In this document: one piece after another, positions 10,081 to 16,000 of the stretch
How positions within the stretch are numbered: position 1 is the stretch's first letter
How the letters are laid out: each line of letters begins with the position of its first letter
From: JAPSGM01 sp036556985
GTDB taxonomy: Bacteria; Chloroflexota; Limnocylindria; QHBO01
Length of the DNA stretch: 17,618 nt
Assembly (NCBI GenBank): GCA_036556985.1
Contig: DATBIK010000004.1
Span: 1 to 17,618, forward strand
Direction of reading: 5' to 3'
Notes under the pieces: model-generated
What the model was told of the DNA's origin: nothing
The model's input: the letters and a program-made list of their open reading frames with translations, nothing else
The model's database searches: none
Translations under genes and position numbers: made by a program

Positions 10081-11285
10081 GCTCACCCGTCGCCGCGGTC
10101 CTGGTGGCCGCCGGCCAGGGCCGCCGCTTCGGCGGCGAGAAGCTGTGGCTCGACTTCTGGGGGCGCCCGGTCTGGCGCTGGGGGCTCGATACGCTGCTCT
10201 CGGTGCCAGACCTGTCGCTGGTGGCGCTGGTCGTCCCCGCCGAGGAGGTGGCCCGCTTCCGGGAGGCGCTGCCGGAGGGCTCCGAGGAGCGCGTGCGGGT
10301 CGTGCCCGGCGGCGCGGAGCGGACCGATTCGGTGGTGGCCGGCATCACCGCGCTCACCGCGGCCGGCGTCGAGGAGGACACCCCGGTCCTCGTCCACGAC
10401 GCCGCGCGGCCGGCGGCCACCCCGGAGCTCATGGTGCGGGTCGTGGCGGCGGTGCGCGGCGGGACCGGCGTCGTGCCGGTCGTGCCGGTCGCGGACTCGC
10501 TGAAGACGCTCGACGGCGCGCGCATGGTGAGCGGCAGCGTCGTGCGCGACACGGTGCTCGCGGCACAGACGCCGCAGGCCGGGACGCTGCGCCAGGTCCG
10601 GGCCGCGATGGAGGAGACGCACGCCTGGGGTCGCACCGCGACCGACGAGGCCGAGGCGATGAAGGCCGGCGGCATCCCGGTCCGGGCGGTCGAGGGCGAG
10701 GCGCTGAACCGCAAGCTCACCGAGCCGGGCGACGACGCCATGCTCCGTGCGGCGCTCGCCTCGTGGGCCGCGCCGGCCGCCCCGCCGCAGGCGGTCGGGG
10801 CCGGCACGCGGGCCGGGATCGGCTTCGATGCGCACCGGCTGGAAGCCGGCCGGCCGATGCGGCTGGCCGGGCTCGACTGGCCGGGCGAGCAGGCCGGGCT
10901 GGCTGGCCACTCCGACGGTGACGCGGCGCTCCACGCGGTCATCGACGCCCTGCTCGGCGCCGCCGGGCTGGGGGACGTCGGGGCGCTCTATCCCCCGGAG
11001 GACGAGCGTTGGGCAAGCGCCGACTCGGGCGAGCTGCTGACCGGCGCGGTCGAGCGGCTGGCGGCCGCCGGCTGGCGCCCCGCCAACATCGACCTCGCCA
11101 TCGCGGCCCGGCGGCCGGCGATCGCGCCGCGTCGGGACGAGATCGCGGCGCGCGTGGCGAAGCTGTGCGGAATGGAGCCCGAGGCGGTCAGCGTGAAGGG
11201 CACCACCTCCGACGGGCTGGGCTTCGCCGGCGCGGAAGGCGTGGCGGCCTTCGCGGTGGCGACCGTGGTCGGCGCCGGCGAGTGA
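10077..11285 (+). CDS. ispDF: Bifunctional IspD/IspF (MEP pathway)
   Basis: This fused enzyme acts at two steps of the non-mevalonate isoprenoid pathway. The IspD half makes CDP-methylerythritol from MEP and CTP. The IspF half makes the cyclic diphosphate MEcPP. The intervening IspE kinase is not in this window. Residues 1 to about 230 are IspD: the nucleotide-binding start VLVAAGQGRRFGGEK, then VHDAARP and TPQAG. Residues 247-402 are IspF: metal ligands Asp251 and His253 in GFDAHR and the His of GHSDGD, plus VKGTTSDGLGF near the end. Both halves look intact at 402 residues. GTG 10077 overlaps the preceding TGA (GTGA), and its own stop overlaps the next start the same way, so translation of the three genes is probably coupled. 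Confidence 0.95.
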   Translation: MSSPVAAVLVAAGQGRRFGGEKLWLDFWGRPVWRWGLDTLLSVPDLSLVALVVPAEEVARFREALPEGSEERVRVVPGGAERTDSVVAGITALTAAGVEEDTPVLVHDAARPAATPELMVRVVAAVRGGTGVVPVVPVADSLKTLDGARMVSGSVVRDTVLAAQTPQAGTLRQVRAAMEETHAWGRTATDEAEAMKAGGIPVRAVEGEALNRKLTEPGDDAMLRAALASWAAPAAPPQAVGAGTRAGIGFDAHRLEAGRPMRLAGLDWPGEQAGLAGHSDGDAALHAVIDALLGAAGLGDVGALYPPEDERWASADSGELLTGAVERLAAAGWRPANIDLAIAARRPAIAPRRDEIAARVAKLCGMEPEAVSVKGTTSDGLGFAGAEGVAAFAVATVVGAGE

Positions 11286-12022
11286 CGGAATGGATCGGCG
11301 GCCGCCGGCCGGTCGCCGAGGCGCTCGCCGCGGGCCGCCCGACGCATCGGCTGCTCGTGTCGACCAGCGCGAAGCCGAACCCGGAGCTGAAGGCGATCCT
11401 GGCCGCGGCCCGGCAGGCATCGGTCCCGGTCGAGCGCACGCCGGCTGACCGGCTCGCGCGCGTGGCGGGCTTCGACGGGCACCAGGGCGTGCTGCTCGAG
11501 GTCGAGCCCCGTCGCTGGTCGGACCCGGCCGAGATCCTGGCCCGCGCCGCCACCAGGGGCGAGGAACCGCTCGTCCTCGTCCTCGAGCACCTCCAGGACC
11601 CGGTGAACTTCGGCGCACTGCTGCGCTCGGCCGAGGCGGCCGGCGTCCACGGCGTCATCTTCCCGGAGCGCGGCGCGGCACCGCTCACCGCCGCCGCCGT
11701 CAAGGCGAGTGCCGGGGCCAGCGAGCACCTCCTCCTCGCCCGGGTGGGGAGCCTGGGTGCCACCCTCCACGAGCTCCGGAAGCGCGGCATCCGGCTCGTC
11801 GCGGCCGACCAGGACGCCCCGACATCGGCCTGGGTGACGGACCTGTCCGGACCGCTGGCGGTCATCGTCGGCAGCGAGGGCAGCGGTTTGTCCGGTGCGG
11901 TGAAGCGTCGGTGTGACGCCCTCGTCAGCTTTCCGATGTCCGGCCAGGTGGCGTCGCTGAACGCCGGGGTGGCGGGCGCTCTCCTCCTCTTCGAAGTCGT
12001 GCGGCAGCGCGCCGGCGGCTGA
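11282..12022 (+). CDS. rlmB: TrmH/SpoU-family RNA 2'-O-methyltransferase (RlmB-like)
   Basis: This protein has 246 residues, the usual size for RlmB, which methylates the 2'-OH of a guanosine in 23S rRNA using SAM. An N-terminal substrate-binding domain (1 to about 80) starts at WIGGRRPVAEAL. The SPOUT domain carries the three SpoU motifs: DPVNFGALLRSAEAAGVHGVI, VGSEGSGLS, and FPMSGQVASLNAGVAGALLLFE. The last differs slightly from the typical SLNVSVAA. The start is GTG 11282, overlapping the ispDF stop by four bases; a longer in-frame ORF from 11009 is only read-through inside ispDF. The exact target base cannot be fixed from sequence, so RlmB is the best guess from gene order beside isp genes, and a tRNA target is possible. 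Confidence 0.88.
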   Translation: MTEWIGGRRPVAEALAAGRPTHRLLVSTSAKPNPELKAILAAARQASVPVERTPADRLARVAGFDGHQGVLLEVEPRRWSDPAEILARAATRGEEPLVLVLEHLQDPVNFGALLRSAEAAGVHGVIFPERGAAPLTAAAVKASAGASEHLLLARVGSLGATLHELRKRGIRLVAADQDAPTSAWVTDLSGPLAVIVGSEGSGLSGAVKRRCDALVSFPMSGQVASLNAGVAGALLLFEVVRQRAGG

Positions 12023-12103
12023 CGCCCGCTCATCGGCCGCCGCAGGAGTCGATGGGGCCGACCGGCCCTTGCCGGCCGCGAGCGAGGAGCCGACGCTGCT
12101 CCC

Positions 12104-12760
12104 ATGACAACCGTGGCGGATGCCCCCCGCAGTGCCAGCGCGCCAGCAGCCGATCCCTACCGGCCCGCCATCCGCCGCCGGCTGCCCGGGATGCGGCGAT
12201 CCTTCCTGACCGTCAATCGCTACCTGGCCGGGCCGTTGCTGCGGGCCGGCTTCGGACCCGTTGTTTCGACGCCGCTGACCGGTTCGCTCATGCTGCTGCG
12301 CACGCGCGGCCGGACAAGCGGCCGCTGGTGCGAGGCGCCGCTCGGCTACGTGATCAGCGACGGCAGCGTGTACTGCTGTGCCGGCTTCGGCCCGACCACC
12401 CACTGGCTGCGGAACCTGGCCTCCGACCCGCGCGTCGAGGTGCTCCTGCCGGGCCGGGCCCTGGCCGGGACTGCGGAAGTCGTCTCCGACCCTGCGGAGC
12501 GAGTCGTCGCCCTGCGCGAGCTGCTCGGCTCCATGCCGATCATCAGCCGGCCGCTCCTCGGGGACGTCCGTTCCCTGACCGACAAGGAGGTGGAGGCGAT
12601 GAGCGCGGCGATCCCTGTCGTGCGCATCCGTGCCACCGGTCTGGCTCCCGGACCCTGGGACCCCGATGGAAGCGGCTGGATCGCGCTGACCGCGGTCTGG
12701 CTGGTCGCCATCGGCCTTGTCCTGCGGCGGCTGCGTAGAATGGGCCACAGGCCGACGTAG
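12104..12760 (+). CDS. Nitroreductase/deazaflavin-dependent oxidoreductase family protein
   Basis: This 218-residue protein belongs to the DUF385/Ddn-like family, which often uses coenzyme F420 to reduce quinones or other substrates. The core around 55-115 shows the family pattern LLRTRGRTSGRWCEAPLGYV, a DGSVYCCAGFGP turn and HWLRNLASDPRVEV. Residues at about 192-208 (IALTAVWLVAIGLVL) form one membrane segment followed by a basic tail, which the basic family enzymes usually lack, so it may be tail-anchored in the membrane. The substrate is unknown, and use of F420 is inferred from the family. GAGGAG at 12084-12089 lies 14 bases upstream of ATG 12104. A short hairpin CCGGC-CCTT-GCCGG sits at 12062-12075 after rlmB. 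The stop codon TAG lies inside the following tRNA gene. Confidence 0.8.
   Translation: MTTVADAPRSASAPAADPYRPAIRRRLPGMRRSFLTVNRYLAGPLLRAGFGPVVSTPLTGSLMLLRTRGRTSGRWCEAPLGYVISDGSVYCCAGFGPTTHWLRNLASDPRVEVLLPGRALAGTAEVVSDPAERVVALRELLGSMPIISRPLLGDVRSLTDKEVEAMSAAIPVVRIRATGLAPGPWDPDGSGWIALTAVWLVAIGLVLRRLRRMGHRPT
12736..12741 (+). promoter_or_regulatory. Possible -10 box (TAGAAT) for tRNA-Thr(UGU)
   Basis: TAGAAT ends nine bases before the tRNA 5' end, so transcription would start close to the mature end. It lies within the 3' end of the preceding reading frame. TTGTCC at 12717-12722 is only 13 bases upstream, too close for a normal -35. Confidence 0.4.
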
Positions 12761-12825
12761 CTCAACGGCAGAGCAGCGGTTTTGTAAACCGCCGGTTGTG
12801 GGTTCGACTCCCTCCGTCGGCTCCA
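12751..12825 (+). tRNA. tRNA-Thr (anticodon UGU)
   Basis: The acceptor GCCGACG (12751-12757) pairs with CGTCGGC (12815-12821), followed by T73 and an encoded CCA. The anticodon stem GCGGT/ACCGC holds the loop TTTGTAA, giving anticodon TGT at 12783-12785. The T-loop is TTCGACT. The first ten bases overlap the end of the upstream reading frame. Confidence 0.96.
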
Positions 12826-12913
12826 CGCGCCGCGGTCCCTCTTCCCCGCGCCACAGGCAGGCACGCCGATTGCTGATGGTTCGGCCAGGACATCCGCATG
12901 GGCGAGGGGAGCC

Positions 12914-13090
12914 ATGGCAAGGCGCGAGCAGATCGATACCGGATCGGACAAGCGATACGTCCGCCGCGACGACGAGGGCAGGTTCAGGGAATCCGACGAC
13001 GTCGGGCGCTCGCTGAGCCAGGACCAGCGACGCGACGCCGAGCACGCATCGGAGAAGGGCCAGGGGGACCGTGGCGACCGTCGCGCGTGA
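12914..13090 (+). CDS. Small charged conserved protein (58 residues)
   Basis: The reading frame starts ATG 12914 after GAGGGGAG (12904-12911) and encodes 58 residues: MARREQIDTGSDKRYVRRDD, then EGRFRESDDVGRSLSQDQRR and a hydrophilic tail. From memory, close relatives of this sequence (IDTGxDKRYVRRDExGRFKESDDVG) occur as hypothetical proteins in many bacteria; I know of no function. It has no membrane segment and is rich in Arg, Asp and Glu, probably disordered and cytosolic. It is the first gene after tRNA-Thr(UGU). The next small gene begins before it ends. Confidence 0.8.
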   Translation: MARREQIDTGSDKRYVRRDDEGRFRESDDVGRSLSQDQRRDAEHASEKGQGDRGDRRA

Positions 13091-13292
13091 GACCGTCGAC
13101 CGCGCCGTTGGCGGCTGGATCCTCGACGAGACGGATTACGGCGACCCGATGGTCGAGCACGCCCACGAGGGCGGCACCTCGGTCGCGTATGTCCTCTACG
13201 GGAGGAACGGCGGATCGTTCGCCCAATGCGCGCAGTGCGGCGCTCGTCTCGCTCTTCGCAACGGGGACGGGCAACCGCTCCAGAGTTCCTGA
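13071..13292 (+). CDS. Small protein with a CxxC pair, unknown
   Basis: GTG 13071 opens a 73-residue frame overlapping the previous small gene by 20 bases. I do not recognise the family. The N-terminal half reads WILDETDYGDPMVEHAH, and a single CAQCG pair lies near residue 54-57. One CxxC alone gives two ligands, so zinc binding would need a partner or other residues. Third positions are mostly G/C, as in real genes here, but overlap and shortness leave doubt. GGAGAAGGG upstream (13051-13059) could be a ribosome-binding site. It ends nine bases from the convergent MFS stop. Confidence 0.5.
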   Translation: MATVARETVDRAVGGWILDETDYGDPMVEHAHEGGTSVAYVLYGRNGGSFAQCAQCGARLALRNGDGQPLQSS

Positions 13293-13301
13293 TTCGGGCT
13301 C

Positions 13302-14567
13302 CTAGTCCACCGGCGTCAATGCCTCCCGGGCCACCTGGGCCCGATGCCGGCGCGTCATGGTCCACACCGTCAGGCCGCCGACGACGTAGCCGCTGCCCTG
13401 GATGACGAGCAGCGCCACGATCGGCAGCACCTCCCCCAGGAACCCGGCCGCCACCGCGCCGACCAGCGAGCCCAGTCCCGCGACCGCGCCCATGGCCCCG
13501 ATGACGCGGCCGCGGTGGCTGTCGCCGGCCTGCGTCTGCTCGAGCGTCGTGATGCCGGCCATGATCGCCGCCCCCGGCACGCCCACGATGACCATGCCCA
13601 CCAGCGCCGGCCCGATGAACGGGAACAGGACCGGGTACGTGAACAGCACGAGGTCGATGAGCCCGAAGATCGTGGCTCCCGCGATGAGCAGCCGCAACGG
13701 GTCGATGCGCGATCCCATGCGCCCGATGATCACCGCGCCCGCCAGACCGCCGATGGCCTGCGTCGACAGCAGGGCGCCGTATCCGGCGGAATCGGAGCCG
13801 AGCACGTCCGTCGTCCACGGCACGAACAGGGTCGCCGTCAGCCCTTCGCCGATGCGGGTGATCGCGAAGAACACCAGCACTGCGCGGAGGACGGGGTGGC
13901 GCCACACCACCCCCAGCCCGTCGCGCCACTCCGCGACGAGGCGGCGCCAGGCGGTTGCCGCCTCGTGCTCGACGGAATCGGTGCGCGCGGCCCGCGTGTG
14001 TGGGGCACGGATGGAGCCGATGAGCGCCGCCGCCACGAGAAACGTGACCGCGTCGATGATCGTCACCGCCAGCAGCCCGCCGGTGGCGACCACGATGCCG
14101 CCGATGGCCGGGCCGATGAGCCGGGCGAGGTGGTTGTTCATCCCGTTCAGCGCATTGGCGGTGACGAGGTCGTCGTCGGGATGCTCGAGCAGGTTCGGCA
14201 GCAGCGCCCCCTCAGCCGGCCCGAAGAGCTGCTCGAGCGCGCTGGTGAGCACGAGGACCGCATACGCCACCCACAGCCCGAGCGCGTCGATGGCGAGCAG
14301 GGGCAGCAGCGCCACGGCCATGACGAGGTTGATGACGACCATGAGCCGCTTGCGGTCCCATCGGTCCACGAAGACGCCGGCGACCGAGCCGAGGGCGATG
14401 GAGGGGATCAGGTAGGCGAGCACCATGGCCCCCGTCGCCAGCGTGGAGCCGGTGCGCCGGTAGATCTCGAACGGCAGCCCCACGATGAGGATCCAGTCGC
14501 CGATCATCGAGATGAGGCCGCCCAGCCAGAGGCGCTGGAAGTTGCGTTGCCGGAGGATGCGGAGCAT
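13302..14567 (-). CDS. MFS transporter, MFS_3/EntS-like exporter
   Basis: The protein has 421 residues and about 12 hydrophobic segments, fitting a major facilitator. Near the N-terminus LRQRNFQRLWLGGLISMIGDW is the usual start of this drug/siderophore-exporter branch, and the loop after TM2 reads VAGVFVDRWDRKRLMVV, close to the MFS signature GxxxDRxGRR. A long charged loop at about 205-230 (counted from the start used here) sits between the two six-helix halves. The substrate cannot be told. The start chosen is ATG at 14567. A longer in-frame start at 14657 would run into the divergent acetyltransferase gene and lacks any family sequence. A -10-like GATAAT ends seven bases before this ATG. 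Confidence 0.88.
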   Translation of the reverse strand: MLRILRQRNFQRLWLGGLISMIGDWILIVGLPFEIYRRTGSTLATGAMVLAYLIPSIALGSVAGVFVDRWDRKRLMVVINLVMAVALLPLLAIDALGLWVAYAVLVLTSALEQLFGPAEGALLPNLLEHPDDDLVTANALNGMNNHLARLIGPAIGGIVVATGGLLAVTIIDAVTFLVAAALIGSIRAPHTRAARTDSVEHEAATAWRRLVAEWRDGLGVVWRHPVLRAVLVFFAITRIGEGLTATLFVPWTTDVLGSDSAGYGALLSTQAIGGLAGAVIIGRMGSRIDPLRLLIAGATIFGLIDLVLFTYPVLFPFIGPALVGMVIVGVPGAAIMAGITTLEQTQAGDSHRGRVIGAMGAVAGLGSLVGAVAAGFLGEVLPIVALLVIQGSGYVVGGLTVWTMTRRHRAQVAREALTPVD

Positions 14568-14574
14568 CCGGCGG

Positions 14575-14580
14575 ATTATC
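14575..14580 (-). promoter_or_regulatory. Possible -10 box (GATAAT) for the MFS gene, leaderless
   Basis: Reading the minus strand, GATAAT is followed by seven bases and then the ATG. The transcript would start at the start codon. No clear -35 box was found at 17-18 bases. Confidence 0.45.
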
Positions 14581-14602
14581 GCCAGTGCCGTCCGCCGACG
14601 CC

Positions 14603-14608
14603 TAGAAT
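14603..14608 (+). promoter_or_regulatory. Possible -10 box (TAGAAT) for the GNAT gene, leaderless
   Basis: TAGAAT is followed by eight bases and then ATG 14617. The transcript would start at or beside the start codon, and no ribosome-binding site is visible in between. The divergent pair of -10 boxes shares a 49-base gap. Confidence 0.45.
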
Positions 14609-14616
14609 CGCCGTCG

Positions 14617-15639
14617 ATGATCGACCTTCCACCGGGGTTCACGGCCCGCCCGGTCAACCTGGAGACCGATGTCGCCGCGCTCGTCGAGCTGTGGAGCTCG
14701 GTCGCGATCGCCGAATACGGCGTGAGCGATGTCGACGAGCGGCTGGTCCGGGGCGCCTACACGTTGCCGGCGTTCCACCCCGAGACCGATTCCTGCCTCG
14801 TGCTGGACGCCGATGGCCGCGCGGCCGGGGTCATCGACTACTACGATGGCGAGGAGCTGCACGTGGCGCCGTACGCCTTCCTGCGCGTGCGCCCCGACCT
14901 CAACGCATCGAATCTGACCGATGCGCTGCTGCAGCGCGCCGATCGCCTGGCGCGCGAGCGCCTGCACGTGGCGCCACCCGACGCGCGCGTGGCGATGGTC
15001 ACGGACGTGCCGAGCGTCAACACGGCCGTCATCGCCGCCCTGGAACGGAACGGCTGGCGGCATGACCGCACGGACCTGACCATGGAGATCGACCTCGCCG
15101 CCGCGTCACCCATCCCCGAACCGGCGTGGCCGGAAGGGATCGCCGTCCGGACCGCGGACCTCGATCGCGACGCGCGCGCGATCCACGCGGCAGAGGAGGA
15201 CTTCTTCAGCGACCACTATGGCTTCGTGCCCGAGTCGTTTGCGGAATGGTTCCACTTTCGCACCGAGTTCCGCAGGGCCGAGCCGGACCTGTGGTTTCTG
15301 GCCGTTGACGGCGACGAGATCGCCGGCATGGCCCTATGCAGCTCGTCGCGGCCGGGCGAGCCGGACCTCGGCTGGGTGAGCACGCTTGGCGTGCGGCGGC
15401 CGTGGCGCCGCCGCGGCCTGGCGCTCGCGATCCTGCGCCACGCCTTCCGGGTCCTCGGCGGACGCGGCTGCCGGCGGGTAGGACTTGGGGTCGACGCGGA
15501 GAGCCTTACCGGCGCGACGCGCCTGTACGAGCGCGCCGGGATGCGTCCCGTCCGCACGAGCTACCAGTACGAGCGGCTGATCCGCGACGGGCGCGACCTG
15601 CGCACGACGCAGCTCGACGCAGCCGGTAACGCTTCTTGA
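14617..15639 (+). CDS. Tandem GNAT-domain acetyltransferase
   Basis: This 340-residue protein looks like two GNAT folds in a row, a layout shared with mycothiol synthase MshD, although the match is not specific enough to call it so. The first half (1 to about 160) is weakly conserved; it has FLRVRPDLNASNLTDALL where an acetyl-CoA loop would be. The second half (175-335) has a clearer acetyl-CoA binding motif, STLGVRRPWRRRGLALAIL, and the usual end GVDAESLTGATRLYERAGM. The substrate is unknown. The N-terminal MIDLPPGFTARPVNLETD fits ATG 14617. The stop codon overlaps the -35 box of the tRNA-Tyr promoter. Confidence 0.88.
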   Translation: MIDLPPGFTARPVNLETDVAALVELWSSVAIAEYGVSDVDERLVRGAYTLPAFHPETDSCLVLDADGRAAGVIDYYDGEELHVAPYAFLRVRPDLNASNLTDALLQRADRLARERLHVAPPDARVAMVTDVPSVNTAVIAALERNGWRHDRTDLTMEIDLAAASPIPEPAWPEGIAVRTADLDRDARAIHAAEEDFFSDHYGFVPESFAEWFHFRTEFRRAEPDLWFLAVDGDEIAGMALCSSSRPGEPDLGWVSTLGVRRPWRRRGLALAILRHAFRVLGGRGCRRVGLGVDAESLTGATRLYERAGMRPVRTSYQYERLIRDGRDLRTTQLDAAGNAS

Positions 15640-15664
15640 GGCTTCGTGTGGGCTCGGATATACT
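15636..15664 (+). promoter_or_regulatory. Promoter of tRNA-Tyr (TTGAGG-N17-TATACT)
   Basis: TTGAGG (15636-15641) and TATACT (15659-15664) are separated by exactly 17 bases, a good sigma-70-type promoter. The -35 box includes the TGA stop of the acetyltransferase gene. Transcription would begin near 15671, about 39 bases before the tRNA. Confidence 0.75.
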
Positions 15665-15671
15665 GCGCGTC

Positions 15672-15702
15672 CGATCGGCGCGGCACACCACGGCGCCGGT
15701 CG
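15672..15702 (+). other. Leader hairpin before tRNA-Tyr
   Basis: CGATCGGCGC (15672-15681) pairs with GCGCCGGTCG (15693-15702) through ten base pairs, one of them G-U, around an 11-base loop. It starts at about the predicted transcription start, so the precursor tRNA would carry a 5'-terminal hairpin removed by RNase P. Confidence 0.5.
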
Positions 15703-15709
15703 TTCGCGT

Positions 15710-15795
15710 GGGTAGGTTGAGCAGGTGGTGAGCTCCGCTGACTGTAGATCAGCCGTCTTTCGACTGTGGGGGTTCGATTCCCTCCCTGCCCACCA
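15710..15795 (+). tRNA. tRNA-Tyr (anticodon GUA)
   Basis: This is a class II tRNA with encoded CCA. The acceptor GGGTAGG (15710-15716) pairs with CCTGCCC (15785-15791). The D stem is GAGC/GCTC. The anticodon stem GCTGA/TCAGC encloses CTGTAGA, with GTA at 15744-15746. A long variable arm contains GTC-TTTC-GAC, as expected for tyrosine. The T-loop is TTCGATT. Confidence 0.95.
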
Positions 15796-15821
15796 TCGCT
15801 TCCGCTGAATCTCGGTCATAG

Positions 15822-15861
15822 ATTTACCAAGAAAGACCGATGGTTGCCCAAGATCCATCGG
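15822..15861 (+). other. Alternative hairpins between two tRNAs
   Basis: TCGGTC (15822-15827) pairs with GACCGA (15835-15840) around a seven-base loop. CCGATGG (15837-15843) pairs with CCATCGG (15855-15861) around an 11-base loop. The two stems overlap at CCGA and exclude each other. They could serve as terminator or processing sites after tRNA-Tyr; there is no T-tract. Confidence 0.4.
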
Positions 15862-15873
15862 CTCCGGCAGAAT
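15844..15873 (+). promoter_or_regulatory. Possible promoter of tRNA-Thr(GGU) (TTGCCC-N18-CAGAAT)
   Basis: TTGCCC (15844-15849) and CAGAAT (15868-15873) are 18 bases apart. The -10 box ends eight bases before the tRNA 5' end, so transcription would start very near the mature end. The -35 box lies in the loop of the preceding hairpin. Confidence 0.45.
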
Positions 15874-15881
15874 CGCGGCGC

Positions 15882-15957
15882 GCCCACGTAGCTCAGTAGG
15901 CAGAGCACTTCCTTGGTAAGGAAGAGGTCTCCGGTTCGAGCCCGGACGTGGGCTCCA
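15882..15957 (+). tRNA. tRNA-Thr (anticodon GGU)
   Basis: The acceptor GCCCACG (15882-15888) pairs with CGTGGGC (15947-15953), followed by T73 and an encoded CCA. The anticodon stem CTTCC/GGAAG encloses TTGGTAA, with GGT at 15915-15917. The T-loop is TTCGAGC. Together with the UGU isoacceptor upstream it covers most Thr codons. Confidence 0.96.
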
Positions 15958-16000
15958 TCCCAGCCGCAGTCGTCGCAGCCGGAGGTCGAGAGCCAGCCCC

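Noticed and set aside
14568..14657. Longer N-terminus for the MFS gene
   Set aside because: It would overlap the divergent GNAT coding start and the -10 boxes; family sequence begins at MLRILRQRNF.
13344..15065. 573-residue plus-strand open frame
   Set aside because: It runs antisense through the MFS gene and out of frame into the GNAT gene; composition is low-complexity Arg/Asp/His.
15796..15881. Decayed tRNA-Gly between tRNA-Tyr and tRNA-Thr(GGU)
   Set aside because: The size fits and E. coli has tRNA-Gly there, but no D-loop, anticodon or T-loop motif remains; hairpins and a promoter explain the stretch better.
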